Counted from the first letter of the stretch, positions 42,962 through 52,485 are shown. The stretch is DNA of 64,000 nt from Bacteroidota bacterium (GCA_023437225.1 JAEZGS010000017.1:62001-126000), one strand, 5' to 3'. Made by a program: numbers and translations. Notes: generated by a model from the sequence alone, not told the origin.

Positions 42962-43771
42962 ATGAAAAAATTACTCGTTATAGCTGCGTTCATAACATCT
43001 ATGATCGCATGCAGCAAAAATTCTATAACGGGCCGCAATCAACTTGCGTTGCTGTCTGAAAACGAATTGCGTACGATGGCCGCCCAGGAATATCAGCAAT
43101 TTCTCTCTCAAAACAGGGTTGTTACAGCCAATTCAAGCAGGGATGCTGAAATGGTTCGTAGAGTTGGACAACGCCTCACTAATGCAATCACCCAATATTA
43201 CTCACAAAAAGGTTTGAAGGAAGAGCTTGCAGGCTATCAGTGGGAATATAATCTCGTCGACAGCAAAGAAGTAAACGCGTGGGCGATGCCGGGTGGCAAG
43301 ATGGTGGTATATAGCGGGTTGTTACCCGTGACGCAAAACGAAGCCGCGCTTGCTGTTGTTATCGGGCACGAGATAACTCATGCTCTTGCCAAGCACGGTA
43401 ACGAACGGATGAGCCAAACTTTGCTGGCGCAGGGAATCCAGGTGGTAGGAGGTGTTTTAACTTCCGGAAACGAGCGGATCAGCAACATATTCAATAACGT
43501 TTACGGTCCGGCTGCATCAATCGGTGTATTGCTTCCCAATTCAAGAAAACAGGAACTGGAAGCAGATCGCTTTGGACTTATATTTACAGCAATGGCTGGC
43601 TACAATCCGCAGGAAGCAGTTCCTTTATGGGAACGGATGGCGGCAGCAAGCCAGGGCAACAGGCCTCCGGAATTCCTTAGCACGCACCCTTCAGAAGAAA
43701 CCCGCATAGAAAGATTGAAAGCTTTAATGCCTGAAGCGTTGAAATATTATAAACCAATGAAAAACAGGTAA
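42962..43771 (+). CDS. M48-family metalloprotease, lipoprotein
   Basis: 269 residues with a lipoprotein signal (MKKLLVIAAFITSMIAC, Cys17). The mature part reads NSITGRNQLALLSENELRTMA, the usual M48 lipoprotein opening. The active site is HEITH (His136, Glu137, His140), the third ligand region ELEADRFG (Glu198, Asp202), and NAWAMPGGKMVVYSGLL is the conserved strand before the zinc site. This matches the BepA/LoiP-like branch that helps outer-membrane protein quality control. It is probably in the periplasm or tethered to a membrane. A strong terminator follows. Confidence 0.92.
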   Translation: MKKLLVIAAFITSMIACSKNSITGRNQLALLSENELRTMAAQEYQQFLSQNRVVTANSSRDAEMVRRVGQRLTNAITQYYSQKGLKEELAGYQWEYNLVDSKEVNAWAMPGGKMVVYSGLLPVTQNEAALAVVIGHEITHALAKHGNERMSQTLLAQGIQVVGGVLTSGNERISNIFNNVYGPAASIGVLLPNSRKQELEADRFGLIFTAMAGYNPQEAVPLWERMAAASQGNRPPEFLSTHPSEETRIERLKALMPEALKYYKPMKNR

Positions 43772-43792
43772 TAATCAATAAAAAAATGATTA

Positions 43793-43824
43793 AAAGGCCC
43801 TGCTTCACACGAAGCGGGGCCTTT
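43793..43824 (+). terminator. Intrinsic terminator after the M48 gene
   Basis: A 14 bp stem (AAAGGCCCTGCTTC / GAAGCGGGGCCTTT, one G-T pair) with a 4-nt loop, followed by CCTTTT. Confidence 0.85.
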
Positions 43825-43840
43825 CCTTTTGCAAATTAAA

Positions 43841-43871
43841 TTTCCTGCATGCTCCGAAATGCGTAATTTTG
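43841..43871 (+). promoter_or_regulatory. Promoter of the DUF3052 gene
   Basis: TTTC at 43841-43844, a 19-bp spacer, then TAATTTTG at 43864-43871, an exact TAnnTTTG. The start codon lies 45 bp further on. Confidence 0.55.
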
Positions 43872-43916
43872 CAAACCCCTTAGACAAACCCGTATTTTTA
43901 AACAAACTCCGGAGGC

Positions 43917-44408
43917 ATGTTGCAAAACCTGTTAGAAAAGCTTCAGCTAAAGGAAGAGAAGAATATATTAATTCAGGGTCTTCCTTCTTCAATCGAAAAG
44001 CAATTTGTAAAGTTATCATTTGTGAAAAACGTCACTCCTCTGCTTAAATCAAGGAGAATTGATTTTGCATTGGTTTTCGCCCTTAGTTCTAATCAACTAA
44101 AAGCGATACTTAAGGACGTGCTGCCGGCTCTACATCCGGAAGGTAAATTCTGGATAGCCTACCCGAAGGCGAGCTCTAAAATTGCAACAGATCTCAAGTC
44201 AGATTGTAATTGGAGCTGCATAAGGGGAGAAGGCTACGAATCCATCAAGGAAGTGCCTCTTGATCATGTATGGACAGCGGTAAGGTTCCAAAAGTCAGCA
44301 GTACCTGCAGAAGTGGTAAATACAGATGAAGTGGATATGGTCATCGCGAAAGCAGTGACCTCAAAGCCTACGCGCAAGCGTACTGCCAGTGCCAAGGTGA
44401 CCGCATAA
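43917..44408 (+). CDS. DUF3052-family protein
   Basis: 163 residues, no signal peptide. The central part shows the family's pattern: KNILIQGLPSSIEKQF, DFALVFALSSNQL, LPALHPEGKFWIAYPKASSK and the end VWTAVRFQKS. The fold looks like a degenerate Rossmann/methyltransferase shape, but the SAM-binding GxGxG is absent. The C-terminal ~30 residues are basic and low complexity (TSKPTRKRTASAKVTA), so nucleic-acid contact is possible. Function is unknown. A candidate promoter lies upstream and a bidirectional terminator follows. Confidence 0.75.
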   Translation: MLQNLLEKLQLKEEKNILIQGLPSSIEKQFVKLSFVKNVTPLLKSRRIDFALVFALSSNQLKAILKDVLPALHPEGKFWIAYPKASSKIATDLKSDCNWSCIRGEGYESIKEVPLDHVWTAVRFQKSAVPAEVVNTDEVDMVIAKAVTSKPTRKRTASAKVTA

Positions 44409-44428
44409 GAGTATGCAATAAAATATTC

Positions 44429-44453
44429 AAAAGTCCGCTTCAAGCGGGCTTTT
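44429..44453. terminator. Bidirectional terminator between DUF3052 gene and dnaG
   Basis: Stem AAAAGTCCGC / GCGGGCTTTT (one G-T pair) with a 5-nt loop, flanked by A and T runs. It serves convergent genes. Confidence 0.85.
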
Positions 44454-44460
44454 TTATTTC

Positions 44461-46389
44461 TTATCTGAATATTACTGTTCCGTTTTTCTCGGTGAGTTCC
44501 CTTTCAATGGATTTAAGGTGCATATGTGTTTGCATCAGCAACATTAGTTCCTCGGTTGTATGTGGGTTCTGAAGGTCACTTTGGTTTTCCTCAATTAGCT
44601 TTTTGATCTTGCGCAGTTTGAGATAAGAAATTGTAGAGATCACCTCTTCTTTATAAAGGTCGTCGCGATCATAGATCTTGCCTTCATAATGCTCCTTCCA
44701 GTTTGGACTAAGCTCATAAGGAAACTCCAGAATTGACACTACATAATTTGATAATTCCTGATCCTCATGGTAAAGGAAGTTCTTGGGTCCTGGCTCAATG
44801 CCTGCTTCGTACCAGGTCTTATACATTGTAGTCACTAAATTCAGTTTCTCGGTTTCGAGCAAAGTGTCCTCTTCCAATTGTTCCAAAATGTAATCTGCTA
44901 CCCGTTTTTCTTCATCCCATGGTTTGAGCCCGAATTCAATCAGGCAGCTGACTAGTCCTTTCTCTTGCGCTTCGTCTTTTTGAAGGAGCCTCTCAACATC
45001 TTCATTGTGTTGAGCGGGAACTTCTGACGCATTGGCCTGTTCCTGTGCACGTGCTGCTACTGTCTCTTTTTGAGCAACTTTTTCGCGGGTAAATTTATTG
45101 ACCAGTGAATGAAAGCCCTGCTCCTCAATGTTCAGTATCTGTGAGCATTTGCGAATGTATTCCTGCTGCCTGGAGAAATCTTCTACCTTATTGATCTTAG
45201 AGATCGTTTCGGCAACCTGGTTAACGATGACCGACTTCTTCGCCACATCGCTTCCCGCATCCTTCATTAATACATCCAGCTGAAAGAAAATAAAGTCTTT
45301 CTTATTCGCCTGAATGAATTCCTGGAATTTTCCGGCTCCAATCTTGTTGACGTAGCTATCGGGGTCTTCGTTGTCGGGTATCAGCACCAATTGCACATTC
45401 AGGCCTTCTTCCAGCGCCAGATCCAATCCGCGCAGCGCTGCTTTCACACCGGCATTATCACCATCATAAATTATTGTCAGGTTATTGGTGTATTTGCGAA
45501 TTAGTCTGAGTTGATCAGGCGTCAATGAGGTACCACCGGACGCCACTACGTTTTCAATACCAGCCTGGTGAAGTGAAATGACATCTGTATAACCTTCCAC
45601 CAACAGACATTCGTCTGCCTTATCAATTGCGTGCCTGGCGAAATAGGAGCCGTAAAGAATGCGGCTCTTGACATATATTTCATTCTCCGGAGTGTTGATA
45701 TACTTGGGCGCACGATCACTTTTACCAATAATGCGGGCGCCAAAGCCCTGTACCTTGCCAGATTGATTATGAACCGGAAAAATGATTCGCCCCCGATAAT
45801 TATCCAGCGGGCGATCATCTCGAACAACAACGAGTCCCGTCTTTTGAAGTAGATCAATGTTGAATTGTGATGCGATAGCATGTTGCGCAAAAGCGTCCCT
45901 TTCTTCCAGGCAGTATCCAAGTCCAAATTTTTTGATGGTATCTTCACGAAAACCACGTTCTTTTAAATAGCTTAAGCCGATATCTATACCTCGCTGATCG
46001 TTAAAAAGTTTTTCAGTAAAATACTTTTGCGCAAAGCCGTTAATAATGTAAAGGCTGTCGGCAACCTGCTGATGCTGCTTTTGTTCACTACTAACCTCGG
46101 TTTCTTCAACTTCAACATTGTAGCGCGCTGCGAGCCATTTCAACGCTTCTACATACGAATACTTTTCGTGGTCCATTATAAAGCCGATCGTATTACCACT
46201 CTTGCCACATCCAAAACATTTATAGATTTCCTTTCCTGGAGATACAATGAATGATGGGGTTTTTTCATTGTGAAATGGACAAAGACCCAGATAATTTGCA
46301 CCGCGCTTTTTCAACTTAACAAAGGCGCCCACGATCTCAACGATGTCGATCCTGTTGAGTATTTGCTGTATGGTATTCTGACTGATCAA
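44461..46389 (-). CDS. dnaG: DNA primase
   Basis: 642 residues from a TTG start (first base 46389), giving the typical primase opening LISQNTIQQILNRIDIVEIV. An ATG 30 bp upstream would add ten residues (MSCCCYFYAP) that do not fit the family. Zinc domain: Cys37, His40, Cys58, Cys61 (CPFHNEKTPSF and CFGCGKSGN). The RNA-polymerase/TOPRIM core follows with LVEGYTDVISLHQAGI and YDGDNAGVKAALRGLDLA, then the C-terminal DnaB-binding helices. It lays down RNA primers for replication. It is a lone minus-strand gene among plus-strand neighbours. Confidence 0.95.
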   Translation of the reverse strand: MISQNTIQQILNRIDIVEIVGAFVKLKKRGANYLGLCPFHNEKTPSFIVSPGKEIYKCFGCGKSGNTIGFIMDHEKYSYVEALKWLAARYNVEVEETEVSSEQKQHQQVADSLYIINGFAQKYFTEKLFNDQRGIDIGLSYLKERGFREDTIKKFGLGYCLEERDAFAQHAIASQFNIDLLQKTGLVVVRDDRPLDNYRGRIIFPVHNQSGKVQGFGARIIGKSDRAPKYINTPENEIYVKSRILYGSYFARHAIDKADECLLVEGYTDVISLHQAGIENVVASGGTSLTPDQLRLIRKYTNNLTIIYDGDNAGVKAALRGLDLALEEGLNVQLVLIPDNEDPDSYVNKIGAGKFQEFIQANKKDFIFFQLDVLMKDAGSDVAKKSVIVNQVAETISKINKVEDFSRQQEYIRKCSQILNIEEQGFHSLVNKFTREKVAQKETVAARAQEQANASEVPAQHNEDVERLLQKDEAQEKGLVSCLIEFGLKPWDEEKRVADYILEQLEEDTLLETEKLNLVTTMYKTWYEAGIEPGPKNFLYHEDQELSNYVVSILEFPYELSPNWKEHYEGKIYDRDDLYKEEVISTISYLKLRKIKKLIEENQSDLQNPHTTEELMLLMQTHMHLKSIERELTEKNGTVIFR

Positions 46390-46464
46390 GGGGGCGTAAA
46401 AGTAGCAACAACATGACAAAAATCAGCCTTTTTTTGTCGGTATTCTTGCTTATATTAGAATAAG

Positions 46465-46521
46465 ATTTTACTCAGGGTAAAATGTTGTTAGTTCTTTTAT
46501 TTATCACCTAAAATTTTACTC
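46465..46521. repeat. Short direct repeat ATTTTACTC x2 with a local hairpin
   Basis: ATTTTACTC occurs at 46465-46473 and 46513-46521, the latter ending 2 bp before the ATG at 46524. The first copy is also the left arm of ATTTTAC-TCAGG-GTAAAAT. It lies in the dnaG/coiled-coil-gene divergent gap. A role in regulation is possible but weakly supported. Confidence 0.25.
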
Positions 46522-46523
46522 CC

Positions 46524-46904
46524 ATGGTTACTACAGAAATCGAACAGCTTTCTGGTGAATGCAATGCCTGGAGAGAGACATTACGTTCACTACGCGACGA
46601 ATTTGGCCAGTTAAAGAGTCATTTACCCGCCGCCGCCTCACACGAAACAAGCAAGGACAGCTTATTAGAGATTGATCACCTCGACAATCAACTGCACATC
46701 CAATTGATCAACATCCACGATCTAAAACATTCAATTAAAGTCCACCAACAAAAGATCAAACACGAGTTAAGTTCAGACACTGCATCCATCTCCGATGCAA
46801 CACTTGCGGAACACGAAAATCTTCATGACGATTTTGAAACGCTGACGTTCACATTAAATGAACTTAGAACCGAATACGACCGGTTCATGGCACACGCACA
46901 TTAA
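46524..46904 (+). CDS. Small coiled-coil protein of unknown function
   Basis: 126 residues, soluble, no signal peptide. Nearly the whole chain is heptad-like helix (TEIEQLSGECNAWRETLRSL, and LDNQLHIQLINIHDLKHSIK), with a flexible acidic middle (SSDTASISDATL). It is rich in His and acidic residues. The composition suggests a helical hairpin or dimer that may bind another protein. No enzyme motif is present and I recognise no family. It is divergent from dnaG and is followed after about 97 bp, including a hairpin, by the EF-G paralogue. Confidence 0.55.
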   Translation: MVTTEIEQLSGECNAWRETLRSLRDEFGQLKSHLPAAASHETSKDSLLEIDHLDNQLHIQLINIHDLKHSIKVHQQKIKHELSSDTASISDATLAEHENLHDDFETLTFTLNELRTEYDRFMAHAH

Positions 46905-46920
46905 CATTACGGGCATCACA

Positions 46921-46973
46921 GGTAGTAATGATGAAGAAGCCAATAGGCTAGTGGCTTAGTTGTCATTATTACC
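46921..46973 (+). promoter_or_regulatory. Imperfect leader hairpin before the EF-G paralogue
   Basis: Outer arms GGTAGTAATGA (46921-46931) and TCATTATTACC (46963-46973) pair with one G-T, and inner AAGCC (46937-46941) pairs with GGCTT (46953-46957). It lies 29 bp before the ATG at 47002 and has no T-run, so a structured 5' leader is likelier than a terminator. Confidence 0.45.
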
Positions 46974-47001
46974 TTCTTTCTTCATCATTAAATCTGGAAC
47001 A

Positions 47002-49134
47002 ATGGCAGAATTTGATACTTCACACGTAAAAAATATTGTCTTGCTTGGCCATGCTGGCTCAGGTAAGACAACATTGGCGGAATGCATGCTCTATGAAGCA
47101 GGAATTATTACCCGCCGGGGATCCATCTCTGAAAAAAATACAGTAGGCGATTGGCATGAACTTGAACAAGAACGTGGTAATTCCATTTTTTCAAAACTAT
47201 TGCATACAAAATGGCGTGGTTACAAAATTAATATCATTGATACACCCGGATACGATGATTTTGTTGGTGAAGTGATATCGGGACTTCGCGTAGCTGATAC
47301 CGGTATTATGTTATTGAACGCTGTGATGGGTGTAGAAGTGGGTACGGACATCATTTGGGAGTACACAGAAAAGTTTAAGACGCCAATGATATTTGCTGTC
47401 AATAAGCTCGATGATGACAACGCAGATTTTGACAATACGGTCACTGAAGCAAAAAATCATTTCGGAAGTAAAGTGGTTGTTGTACAGTATCCGATGCAAC
47501 AGGGAGCAGGCTTTCACGAGATCATTGATGTTTTACGCATGACGATGTACAAGTTTCGCGATACAGGCGGTAAACCCGAGAAGCTTCCAATCCCTGATTC
47601 AGAAAAGGCTAAGGCGGAACAGTTGCATAAAGAACTTGTTGAAGCTGTCGCAAGCAACGATGAAACTCTGATGGAGCATTACTTCGAAAAAGGAGAGCTT
47701 GAGGAAGACGAAATGAAAGAAGGACTTAAAAAAGCAATGATCAATCACGATCTGTTTCCTCTATTCTGCTTATCAGGAGAAAGAAATATGGGAAGTGGTC
47801 GCTTGATGGGTTTCATTGATAATGTTTGTCCAAGCGCAAATGAGATGCCTCCTCAAATCACAAAATCAGGAGACAAACTTCCATGTGATGCAAAAGGTCC
47901 TGTATCGATATTTGTTTTCAAAACCGTGTCAGAACCTCACGTTGGTGACCTTTCTTATTTCAAAGTATATTCCGGCACTTTGAAATCAGGTACCGAACTA
48001 ATTAATGAAACTACCGGAGGTACAGAAAAGCTTAACCAGCTTTATATCGTTGAAGGCAATAAGAGAACCAGCGTGAATGAATTAGTGGCAGGTGATATTG
48101 GGGCGACGTTGAAATTGAAGAATACACACGTGAACAATACGCTTCACGACAGAGGAAAGAATGTTGAATTAACTCCTATTGTTTTCCCTCAGCCTAACAT
48201 GAGCATGGCGGTAGAACCCTCCAAAAAGGGTGATGAGGAAAAACTCTCCGAAGCGCTGCACCAGATCAGGGAAGAGGACGCTACAGTGATCGTCGAATTT
48301 GTTCCGGAATTAAAACAAACTATTGTACGCTGCCAGGGCGATATGCACCTTGCAGTATTGAAGTGGAAGATGGAACACTATCATAAGGTGGAAGTGAAGT
48401 TTGTGAAACCAAGAATCCCTTATCGTGAAACCATCCGCCGAATGGCCGAAGCAAACTATCGCCATAAAAAACAATCGGGCGGCGCTGGCCAGTTCGGTGA
48501 AGTGTATATGAGAATTGAGCCATGGCACGATGGTATGTCAGATCCGAAAGGATTATCGGTTCGTGGTCGGGACTCGTTCGATCTTGATTGGGGTGGAAAA
48601 CTGGTTTATTTCAACTGCATAGTTGGTGGTGCGATAGATCAACGTTTCATGCCTTCGATTTTGAAAGGTGTAATGGAAAAAATGCATGAAGGTCCATTGA
48701 CAGGATCGTTTGTGAGAGACGTACGTGTGAGTGTGTACGATGGAAAGATGCACCCTGTTGACAGTAATGATATCTCTTTCAAAATAGCAGGACTCAAAGC
48801 ATTCAAGCAGGCGTTCCAGGAGGCCGATCCACAATTGTTAGAACCCGTATATCAACTTGAGGTTATGTGTCCGGAGGAAATTACCGGTTCTGTAATTGGC
48901 GATCTACAAACACGTCGCGCAATTGTCGAGGGTATGGATGCTGCCGGTCATTTTACAAAAGTTATCGCTAAAGTACCATTGGCCGAAATGCATGACTATT
49001 CATCTTCGTTACGTTCGATCACACAGGGAAGGGCGCGATTCACCATGAAGTTTCATGACTACCTTCCAGTGCCGTTTGAAATTCAGAAAAAACTAACGGA
49101 AGATTACAACAAGTTGGCTAGCGAAGAGGTGTAG
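47002..49134 (+). CDS. fusA2: Elongation factor G paralogue (EF-G2-like)
   Basis: 710 residues from the ATG at 47002; the upstream TTG at 46960 is in the hairpin leader and adds nothing family-like. Domains I-V are all present. P-loop GHAGSGKTT, G3 DTPGYDDF and G4 NKLD are intact. Switch I, however, reads EQERGNSIFS where translocase EF-G has ERGITI, so the switch I Thr is Ser. The pattern, with the GVEVGTD motif, resembles the Bacteroides EF-G2 paralogue, reported to support translation under starvation without GTP hydrolysis. A canonical fusA presumably lies elsewhere. Whether this copy hydrolyses GTP is open. Confidence 0.82.
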   Translation: MAEFDTSHVKNIVLLGHAGSGKTTLAECMLYEAGIITRRGSISEKNTVGDWHELEQERGNSIFSKLLHTKWRGYKINIIDTPGYDDFVGEVISGLRVADTGIMLLNAVMGVEVGTDIIWEYTEKFKTPMIFAVNKLDDDNADFDNTVTEAKNHFGSKVVVVQYPMQQGAGFHEIIDVLRMTMYKFRDTGGKPEKLPIPDSEKAKAEQLHKELVEAVASNDETLMEHYFEKGELEEDEMKEGLKKAMINHDLFPLFCLSGERNMGSGRLMGFIDNVCPSANEMPPQITKSGDKLPCDAKGPVSIFVFKTVSEPHVGDLSYFKVYSGTLKSGTELINETTGGTEKLNQLYIVEGNKRTSVNELVAGDIGATLKLKNTHVNNTLHDRGKNVELTPIVFPQPNMSMAVEPSKKGDEEKLSEALHQIREEDATVIVEFVPELKQTIVRCQGDMHLAVLKWKMEHYHKVEVKFVKPRIPYRETIRRMAEANYRHKKQSGGAGQFGEVYMRIEPWHDGMSDPKGLSVRGRDSFDLDWGGKLVYFNCIVGGAIDQRFMPSILKGVMEKMHEGPLTGSFVRDVRVSVYDGKMHPVDSNDISFKIAGLKAFKQAFQEADPQLLEPVYQLEVMCPEEITGSVIGDLQTRRAIVEGMDAAGHFTKVIAKVPLAEMHDYSSSLRSITQGRARFTMKFHDYLPVPFEIQKKLTEDYNKLASEEV

Positions 49135-49175
49135 TTCTTGTTGCCTTTAAGACAACATACAAATTTGCGAATCAA

Positions 49176-51395
49176 TCAGACCGCCATTTGTATGGATTGA
49201 TTTGTTTTCTCTGCGAAATAGCGTTGCAAAGCGTTATCTAATGTTGGAAGGTAGATCCCCTTTGAACTTTTTAAGACACTGTACAAAGGACGAGCTGCCT
49301 TCCAATTCATTTCGGAAAGTTTCCTTCCTTCAATAAGTGACTCGTTCAGGTGCGCACGATTTGCAGCTTCACGCGCAAATTCATACCAACTTGTTTCGCC
49401 TGAATTTGCAAGATGCCATAATCCTTTCTCTTCATCGATAAGTATGTCTAATGAAGCATGCACCAGGTCAGGGACATAAGTGGGAGAGATCATTACATCA
49501 TCGACAGCAAAGAAAGCTTCATCTCTTTCCAGGGTTCTTATTACGTCGTGAACAAAATTGTACTCATCCCATGGACCGAAAAAGGCGCTTGTGCGAATGA
49601 TCAAAGCATCCGGATTGATCTCACAAACCAATTTTTCCTTGTCAGCCTTGCTTTGGCCATATACATTTAAAGGCGAAGTTGGATCTGCTTCTATATAGGG
49701 ACTTTCTTTCTTGCCATCAAAAACAAGATCTGACGAAAAGGTCAGCAATCTTATTCCATGGGCGCTGCAACAGGCCGCCAATTGCGCTGGTCCCTGAGTA
49801 TTATCACAAAAACATTTTGCCACATCTTCTTCCGCATCTTCAACCCGCACAAATCCTGCAGCATTGATTATCGCCCATGGCTTATAGATATCGATACAAG
49901 ATTCAATAGACTGCTGGTCGCAAAGATCCAGTTCATCGCGGCCCAACAATTGGTAGGGAATACCACGTAATGCACAAATGCGAGCGAATGCACGGCCAAG
50001 AGTACCGCGTTTTCCAATGATCAACAAAGGTTGCTGTTTCGCCGGATGTTTATAAGAAGACATATGTTTAAGCGTTGCACTGTCACTGTATATGATTCGA
50101 ATATTTCTTTCCCACCATCCTTTACCATCGATAAGCGGGTGCGAGAAATGCCCGTTGATACAAAGACTCCGTATCATCTTTGTCATTGCTGTTTCTCTTG
50201 GAGTTTCCGATCTAAGGTCAAAAACTCCTGGCTCATAGTCGCCTTCGGGTTGTGTAAGCAATTTATTCCAGCCATATGCTCCAAACAACGACCACGCTGT
50301 CACAGCTGCCACTGAAATACCCAGCCTTCTCAATTCACAACAGTCATCATACACGCGTTTGAACCATCGCATTTGTTCTTCCCTTGAGCAATGCAAATGC
50401 ACTTCAGTCATGGCCATCGGGCGATTATAGCGTTCCCATGCTTCGGTTAGCAATACCCGAAGGCCGGTGTTCAAGTCATGTGCAACACGCACAACTTCTG
50501 TATCAACATAAGTGTCCACATCATTGCCACCTTGTAAGTGTGGAGGGTACAGATGGATGCGTTCATCTAAAAATCGCTCGGATGTAACATAATGGTTAAA
50601 GCCCATAATGTCCGGAGGACATATGTGTTGCTGGAAATAATTCAGATCATCAGGTGTAACACCAGATTCCAGTAGATAATTGTAGAGTTTGTGTTTTCGA
50701 TCGACTCTTCCACATAGTAGGTCGTAAGTAAGCCACCTTCTTTCGTTTTCAAACCGCGCCTGGTATTGAAGCTTTTCCGTAGAATATGTTTTACCGAGGT
50801 CTTCTGTTTGTATGAGCTTTGCATTGGGATTTATCTTTCGGATTTCCTTCATGCACAGAACTACTGCCCTCACCTGATTGATCAGCATTTTTAAGAAATG
50901 ATGATCGCTACATTCATGCGGGTACCAGATACCGTAGAGCCCACTAAAACGCGCGGTAGTAAGCGGTTCGTTTACTGGCGTATAATATTCCAGCCATGGA
51001 AATGCTATAGCCACCTGTTTTGCATAAGCGGCCAATTTCTCTGGAAATTCTTTGTCGAGAAGATTTGTATAGGTAGGTCCGCTGCCATGATGCACCAGAC
51101 CAGCAATTGGCTCAACGCCATTGTCCCGAAGCGTGTTGAGACGTTCAGCGGTTTTGGACCAGTCAATAGGCTCATCCAAAACCGGCTGATGTTGTTCCCA
51201 TAATACAGGAAATCTTAATTTCTTAATGCCAAGCGTTAATACCTTTTCCAGTCTGTCATCGAACTCGTTGAAACCTGAATAATCCAGTTGATTAAGATAT
51301 CTGTCGCCAACCCTGTTGATGGTGCACTCAATGCCGCCCCAGATTTCAAGGTTGGAGGACGTGAACTTTATGTCCGTTAACATGTGTTTCTGCAT
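49176..51395 (-). CDS. GH1-type barrel fused to RmlD-like dTDP-4-dehydrorhamnose reductase
   Basis: 739 residues, no signal peptide, so cytosolic. Residues about 17-420 are a GH1-like barrel: acid/base Glu143 in YTPVNEPLTTARF and Glu331 in MAMTEVHLHC at the nucleophile position (TEVH in place of TENG). Residues about 455-735 are a RmlD-like SDR: GKRGTLG (461-467) and YGQSK (Tyr579/Lys583). A hydrolase joined to a nucleotide-sugar reductase is unusual. Its start overlaps glf by 50 bp (38 bp if Met5 at 51383 is used). The GH1 part may be a repurposed transferase. This is the most novel enzyme-like gene of its cluster. Confidence 0.85.
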   Translation of the reverse strand: MQKHMLTDIKFTSSNLEIWGGIECTINRVGDRYLNQLDYSGFNEFDDRLEKVLTLGIKKLRFPVLWEQHQPVLDEPIDWSKTAERLNTLRDNGVEPIAGLVHHGSGPTYTNLLDKEFPEKLAAYAKQVAIAFPWLEYYTPVNEPLTTARFSGLYGIWYPHECSDHHFLKMLINQVRAVVLCMKEIRKINPNAKLIQTEDLGKTYSTEKLQYQARFENERRWLTYDLLCGRVDRKHKLYNYLLESGVTPDDLNYFQQHICPPDIMGFNHYVTSERFLDERIHLYPPHLQGGNDVDTYVDTEVVRVAHDLNTGLRVLLTEAWERYNRPMAMTEVHLHCSREEQMRWFKRVYDDCCELRRLGISVAAVTAWSLFGAYGWNKLLTQPEGDYEPGVFDLRSETPRETAMTKMIRSLCINGHFSHPLIDGKGWWERNIRIIYSDSATLKHMSSYKHPAKQQPLLIIGKRGTLGRAFARICALRGIPYQLLGRDELDLCDQQSIESCIDIYKPWAIINAAGFVRVEDAEEDVAKCFCDNTQGPAQLAACCSAHGIRLLTFSSDLVFDGKKESPYIEADPTSPLNVYGQSKADKEKLVCEINPDALIIRTSAFFGPWDEYNFVHDVIRTLERDEAFFAVDDVMISPTYVPDLVHASLDILIDEEKGLWHLANSGETSWYEFAREAANRAHLNESLIEGRKLSEMNWKAARPLYSVLKSSKGIYLPTLDNALQRYFAEKTNQSIQMAV

Positions 51396-52485
51396 GGTGT
51401 TGCATTAGTTTCTTGAAAAGGGTGAGGGATTGTGCAACGACCTGGTCCATATTGTAATACTTATATGTTGCAAGCCTGCCTACAAAGTAGGTGTTGGTCA
51501 TTGAGGCTGCGAGCTGTTGATATTTCTTATAAACCTCTGCATTTTCTGGCCTTGGTACAGGATAGTATGGATCACCCTCTGCCTGCGGAAATTCATAAAC
51601 AATAGCAGTCTTAGGATGTTTTTGTCCTGTCAGATATTTAAAGTCAGTGATTCTTGTAAACGCCTGTTCATTCGGATAATTCACAGTACCTGTAGACTGG
51701 AAGTTTTCCGCATCGATCGTTTCAAATTTGAATTCGAGTGACCGGTATGGCAATTTTCCAAAACAGTAATTGAAATAACTGTCGATGGGACCGGTATAGA
51801 TCATGCTCTTATAAGGAATGGAGTCAACAATTTCCTTATAGTCTGTGTTCAGCATGATCTTAATGTTCGGATGGGAAAGCATTTTTTCAAACATCCGGGT
51901 ATAACCATGCAACGGCATTGCCTGGTAAGTATCGGTGAAGTATCTGTCGTCTTTGTTGGTGCGGGTTGGCACACGTGCGGTTACAGATGCATCCAGTTCT
52001 GAAGGATCAAGGTCCCACATCTTGCGTGTATAGCCACGGAAAAATTTTTCATATAATTCACGACCAACCTTACTTACAACAACGTCCTCCGAAGTTTTTA
52101 CCCGCGCGATTTTTTCACTTTTCTGCTCAAAAAATTCTTCCAGTTGTGATGATGAAAGATTCAAGCCATAGAGTTGGTTGATTGTATTCAGATTTATAGG
52201 CATGGGAACAAGTTGTCCATCTACACTTGCAAGCACTTTGTGCTCATATGTACGCCATGGAGTAAATTTCCCGAGGTAGTCAAATACTTCTTTCGAATTC
52301 GTATGAAAGATATGTGGACCATATTTATGAACAAGGATACCATCTTTGTTATAATAGTCATATGCATTTCCACCGATATGATTTCTTTGATCGATAATCA
52401 ATACCTTTTTGTCGGCAACGGTGGCCAATCTCTCTGCCAGTACTGCACCTGCAAAACCGGCTCCTACAATTAAGTAATCAAACAT
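51346..52485 (-). CDS. glf: UDP-galactopyranose mutase
   Basis: 379 residues, FAD-dependent, cytosolic. The FAD loop DYLIVGAGFAGAVLAERLA begins the protein. The GPHIFHTNSKEVFDYL segment, the RVPTRTNKDDRYFTDTYQAMPLHGYTRMFEKML block and the C-terminal NTYFVGRLATYKYYNMDQVV are the family signatures. It interconverts UDP-Galp and UDP-Galf. Galactofuranose is a constituent of many bacterial surface glycans. It overlaps both neighbours, so all three genes are one unit. No GlfT2-like galactofuranosyltransferase is recognised in the cluster. Confidence 0.96.
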   Translation of the reverse strand: MFDYLIVGAGFAGAVLAERLATVADKKVLIIDQRNHIGGNAYDYYNKDGILVHKYGPHIFHTNSKEVFDYLGKFTPWRTYEHKVLASVDGQLVPMPINLNTINQLYGLNLSSSQLEEFFEQKSEKIARVKTSEDVVVSKVGRELYEKFFRGYTRKMWDLDPSELDASVTARVPTRTNKDDRYFTDTYQAMPLHGYTRMFEKMLSHPNIKIMLNTDYKEIVDSIPYKSMIYTGPIDSYFNYCFGKLPYRSLEFKFETIDAENFQSTGTVNYPNEQAFTRITDFKYLTGQKHPKTAIVYEFPQAEGDPYYPVPRPENAEVYKKYQQLAASMTNTYFVGRLATYKYYNMDQVVAQSLTLFKKLMQHHAETHVNGHKVHVLQP

